Source: UBA5536 sp964592595 (GTDB lineage: Bacteria; Bacteroidota; Bacteroidia; Bacteroidales; F082). Taken from it: 64,000 nucleotides of DNA. The DNA is taken from positions 27,552 through 91,551 of the forward strand of contig CAZQFH010000010.1 of NCBI GenBank assembly GCA_964592595.1, written 5' to 3'. Below the pieces are notes generated by a model. That model was not told where the DNA came from and did no database searches. It was given only the letters and a program-made list of their open reading frames with translations. Position numbers and translations under genes: made by a program. Shown in pieces: positions 61,463 through 64,000 of the stretch (position 1 is its first letter; every line of letters begins with the position of its first letter).

Positions 61463-61494
61463 ATTGACTTGTAATACAGTTTAATTTAGCTTTG
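61463..61494 (+). promoter_or_regulatory. Promoter of the beta-barrel gene
   Basis: ATTG (61463-61466), a 20-bp spacer and TAGCTTTG (61487-61494, full TAnnTTTG match). The leader is about 35 nt before the ATG at 61535. Confidence 0.55.
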
Positions 61495-61534
61495 TAGCAT
61501 ATAACCAAAAAAATTCAACCAAAAATCAACATTT

Positions 61535-62245
61535 ATGAAAAGACTGATAATAATACTTTTCGCAAGCGTTTTCGGGCTAATAAGTTTGCAAAGCCATGCT
61601 CAGGAGTTGCAAGAAGAAAGCGCATATGAATATACTGAAGATGAAATCCGGCAAGGTTTTGGCCTTGGCTTGGGCGTTAAGCTCAGCACTTTTGGCCCTG
61701 GTGCTGAAATTATTGCAGCAATAAATCCTACTTTCCAGGTTCGGCTTGGTGGAACTTATTTTAATTATAAATACACCCATGATGATGAAAACATTGACGT
61801 AAATGGAAGTGCAGATGCCAATTTGAGTAGCGTTTCACTGCTTTTAAACTTTCACCTGGCAAGGGTATTTTTTTTAAGCGGTGGTTTGATTTATAATATG
61901 AACGAAATCGGATTAAACGGTTTCCCAACTAAAACAATCACAATAGGTGCGATGGAAGTTCAACCAGAACAAATTGGTTCTTTGGATTTTAAAGTTAAAC
62001 CAGGTTCATCACTTACTCCTTATGCCGGCATTGGTCTTGGCCGGTCGCTCTCCAAAAATGGAGTTGTATCTTTTGCTATTGAAGCTGGGGCAGCATTTCA
62101 TGGCAAACCAAAAGTTGAACTCAAGGCAACCGGAATGCTTGAACCCACTGGTTCAGAAGAACAACGGCAATTACTCGAAGATAATTTATCTTCATTTAAT
62201 ATCTATCCCATGTTGAATTTTCAGCTCTCTTTTCGCTTTTTATAA
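61535..62245 (+). CDS. Outer-membrane beta-barrel protein
   Basis: A 236-residue exported protein with signal peptide (MKRLIIILFASVFGLISLQSHAQ). The mature part has alternating beta-strands (FGLGLGVKLSTFGPGAEIIA, VRLGGTYFNYKY, SLTPYAGIGLGRSLSK) and ends in an aromatic residue pattern MLNFQLSFRFL, as in outer-membrane barrels of the OmpA/porin-like small class. An 8-10-strand barrel is likely. It is followed after 21 bp by a lipoprotein gene, probably co-transcribed. Function unknown. Confidence 0.85.
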   Translation: MKRLIIILFASVFGLISLQSHAQELQEESAYEYTEDEIRQGFGLGLGVKLSTFGPGAEIIAAINPTFQVRLGGTYFNYKYTHDDENIDVNGSADANLSSVSLLLNFHLARVFFLSGGLIYNMNEIGLNGFPTKTITIGAMEVQPEQIGSLDFKVKPGSSLTPYAGIGLGRSLSKNGVVSFAIEAGAAFHGKPKVELKATGMLEPTGSEEQRQLLEDNLSSFNIYPMLNFQLSFRFL

Positions 62246-62266
62246 AAACATAAAAATCATTACAAA

Positions 62267-63901
62267 ATGAAAACTCATAAAATATTAAGTTATTCGGCCA
62301 TTATACTACTATTAGCGGGATTAATGTTTAGCAGTTCCTGCAACAAACTAAAAGATGCTGCTGACGGCGCGAAGCTTATCATAGATTATAACCTGATTGA
62401 AACAACAATCGATGTTCAGTTCTATGATGCAGCTACAGGCGAATTGATCGGACGCAATGATGATATGTCAGTCAATGCCAGAATAACCGGACGCGACAGC
62501 GAAGGCGTAATGGACGTTACAGGGGTGCAACATCAAAGCATGCAATATGCATCCCAAAGGGGAATGCTGGGGCTTGCTTTACTGCCAAATTCAAGCTTTA
62601 CACCTTCCTTAACCAAGCCGATCTCATTTAATGTTGTCGGAAACGTACCCGGATACCTGGCTACAAGTCAAAAAGTAACGCTTGTTGCTCCGGGCAGAAC
62701 TCAGATCAGGGTTAATATGGTACGCCTTGATAATCCGCCCGAAGGTGTTACCGTTTCCCGCGAAACTGGCGTTAGCTCGGCCATTGCTGGTCGTGTCGAA
62801 AACCCCGCCACTGTGCAAACTCCAGGCGGACGCGCACGCATTGAATTGCCCGCAGGAATTGTATTGCGCGATGCCGGAGGCGAGCCTTTGAGCGGTAGCC
62901 TAAATATGACTGTAGTTCATTTTGATAATACAGTTGAAGAAGCACTGGCTTCTTTCCCTGGAGGTCTTATGCCAACGGTTACAAGATCTGATGGCAGCGC
63001 CGAAGACGGTATGTTTTATAGTGCAGGATTTGTAGCTATCGAACTTACGGATGCTTCCGGCCGACAAGCTGCCACTTTTGAGGATGGTACGATTTCTCTT
63101 GAAGCTATCATCAACCCGCAAACTTTCAATCCTGAGACAAATGGCAATGTGGCCGCAGGAGATCAGGTTCCCTTGTGGAGCTACAACGAAAACACCGGAG
63201 AATGGAAAGAAGAAGGTGTTGCAAACATCATACAAAACGGTGGCGAACTTACATCGACAGTCGAACTTACACACCTGTCTTACTATAACTTCGATTGGTT
63301 TTATGGAGATTATTGTTTTGAAGGCGTGCCATTTGTTTTTAGTATCACGAATCCAACCTGCGATTGTTATGTGATGCAGGGAGCCATGTACCGCCAAATT
63401 GATAATTCCTTTATGACCTATGTTTATATGTGGGTTTGTGGAGACGAACCTGTTTATACGCAATATGCACCATCTGGTGTTCCTGTATATATCGAATGGC
63501 AAGATGATTACTATAATAACATCACTATTGCACCTGCATCACAGCCTACACTGATTGATGATTTATGCTCGGGCACTCCGGTTCAGGTGAATGTGGTTTC
63601 GCAACCATCAAATGGTATAACAATTGAAGTAGAAGTGTATTGTGCCAGCGAACCCAATGTTATTATCCGGCCTTCGTTTGGAGCATGGTACAGAGGAGTT
63701 AACGACTGGAACTGGCGCTGGGCAGAAATGGTAAATGGCTATGCCGAAATTTGCGATGTAGAGGTAGGTCAAACTTATGTTGTAGGGATTTATTATGACA
63801 ATGATTGGTATGAGACAGAAGTTACCGTTACACAAGAATCATATTCTTATGTAGGCTTTGAACTTCCGGCAGATGTATGCAGCGAAGTGTTTGGTTTTTA
63901 A
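62267..63901 (+). CDS. Large surface lipoprotein with FAM171-like beta domains
   Basis: A 544-residue lipoprotein with lipobox SSSC (about Cys25). The region to about 140 resembles a beta-sandwich with an Ig/CNA-like pattern (TIDVQFYDAATGELIGRND). About 160-350 contains ELPAGIVLRDAGGEPLSGSL and VPLWSYNENTGEWKEEGVA, a pattern seen in FAM171/CILP-like beta domains. The C-terminal ~180 residues are Trp/Tyr/Cys-rich and probably also beta. It is encoded 21 bp after a barrel gene, which suggests a surface complex. No enzymatic motif. Confidence 0.8.
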   Translation: MKTHKILSYSAIILLLAGLMFSSSCNKLKDAADGAKLIIDYNLIETTIDVQFYDAATGELIGRNDDMSVNARITGRDSEGVMDVTGVQHQSMQYASQRGMLGLALLPNSSFTPSLTKPISFNVVGNVPGYLATSQKVTLVAPGRTQIRVNMVRLDNPPEGVTVSRETGVSSAIAGRVENPATVQTPGGRARIELPAGIVLRDAGGEPLSGSLNMTVVHFDNTVEEALASFPGGLMPTVTRSDGSAEDGMFYSAGFVAIELTDASGRQAATFEDGTISLEAIINPQTFNPETNGNVAAGDQVPLWSYNENTGEWKEEGVANIIQNGGELTSTVELTHLSYYNFDWFYGDYCFEGVPFVFSITNPTCDCYVMQGAMYRQIDNSFMTYVYMWVCGDEPVYTQYAPSGVPVYIEWQDDYYNNITIAPASQPTLIDDLCSGTPVQVNVVSQPSNGITIEVEVYCASEPNVIIRPSFGAWYRGVNDWNWRWAEMVNGYAEICDVEVGQTYVVGIYYDNDWYETEVTVTQESYSYVGFELPADVCSEVFGF

Positions 63902-63932
63902 TAAACTGATTTTATCCTTTATAAGAAACATT

Positions 63933-63962
63933 GAAGCTGCTTCGGCGGCTTCTTTGTTTTTC
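63933..63962 (+). terminator. Rho-independent terminator
   Basis: GAAGCTGC (63933-63940) pairs with GCGGCTTC (63945-63952), with one G-T pair, around a TTCG tetraloop. It is followed by a T-rich tract and ends the barrel-lipoprotein operon. Confidence 0.9.
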
Positions 63963-64000
63963 AGTATAAAACTAAACCTTCAAGGTTTTGGAAATCTTGA

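Noticed and set aside
62900..63502. A 200-codon open frame antisense to the large lipoprotein gene
   Set aside because: Contained in a coherent lipoprotein gene with signal peptide; no recognisable protein features of its own.
1..64000. CRISPR arrays, insertion sequences, prophage, rRNA or tRNA genes
   Set aside because: No spaced direct-repeat array, transposase or integrase reading frame, or tRNA-like cloverleaf was recognised by reading; a dedicated tRNA scan was not possible.

Overview
The window comes from a Bacteroidota chromosome, at roughly 40% GC by eye. The evidence is a SusC/SusD pair with an ECF sigma/FecR regulator, type IX secretion (T9SS) sorting domains, Bacteroidota LptE, DUF177-rpmF-plsX-fabH, and promoters of the TTTG-N19/20-TAnnTTTG type. 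A B12-dependent class II ribonucleotide reductase and a sodium-pumping methylmalonyl-CoA decarboxylase suggest an anaerobic or facultative, succinate/propionate-forming lifestyle (inference). The complete mevalonate pathway block is a lineage clue: Bacteroides-type Bacteroidales normally use the MEP pathway. I cannot name the genus. I saw no rRNA, tRNA, CRISPR array, insertion sequence or prophage.

Layout: 1-11.1 kb is housekeeping (end of a hybrid sensor kinase, recG, pheT, a receiver-less sigma-54 activator, lptE, a TPR protein, secG, groESL, a small exported protein). 11.2-15.5 kb is a tight mevalonate operon (HMG-CoA reductase, GYDIA-type GHMP kinase, diphosphomevalonate decarboxylase, mevalonate kinase). 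15.5-28.2 kb, on the minus strand, is the accessory region and main find: isoaspartyl dipeptidase, ECF sigma, FecR, SusC with STN domain, SusD, a PKD/beta-propeller lipoprotein, a jelly-roll T9SS protein, a T9SS-exported S51 peptidase and a canonical periplasmic cyanophycinase.

28.3-53 kb is mostly core: coiled-coil lipoprotein, radical SAM protein plus a small 25-residue-repeat protein, nrdJ, a large propeller/barrel protein, GT9, lnt, a dihydrouridine synthase, uridine kinase, the methylmalonyl-CoA decarboxylase operon, the fabH-plsX-rpmF-DUF177 operon and proline dehydrogenase. 53.2-55.5 kb holds a two-gene unit whose second protein carries ten CxxC units at an exact 11-residue period plus membrane helices. 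The rest is tyrS, an epimerase-like protein, a flavodoxin, a propeller lipoprotein, mltF, a beta-barrel protein and a large lipoprotein.

Proposed logic of the accessory region (inference): the surface S51 enzyme attacks cyanophycin (multi-L-arginyl-poly-L-aspartate) or a similar beta-linked peptide polymer. SusCD imports the fragments, the periplasmic cyanophycinase trims them to beta-Asp-Arg, and isoaspartyl dipeptidase releases Asp and Arg. The STN-SusC/FecR/sigma relay senses substrate. This would be a peptide-polymer counterpart of a polysaccharide utilization locus.
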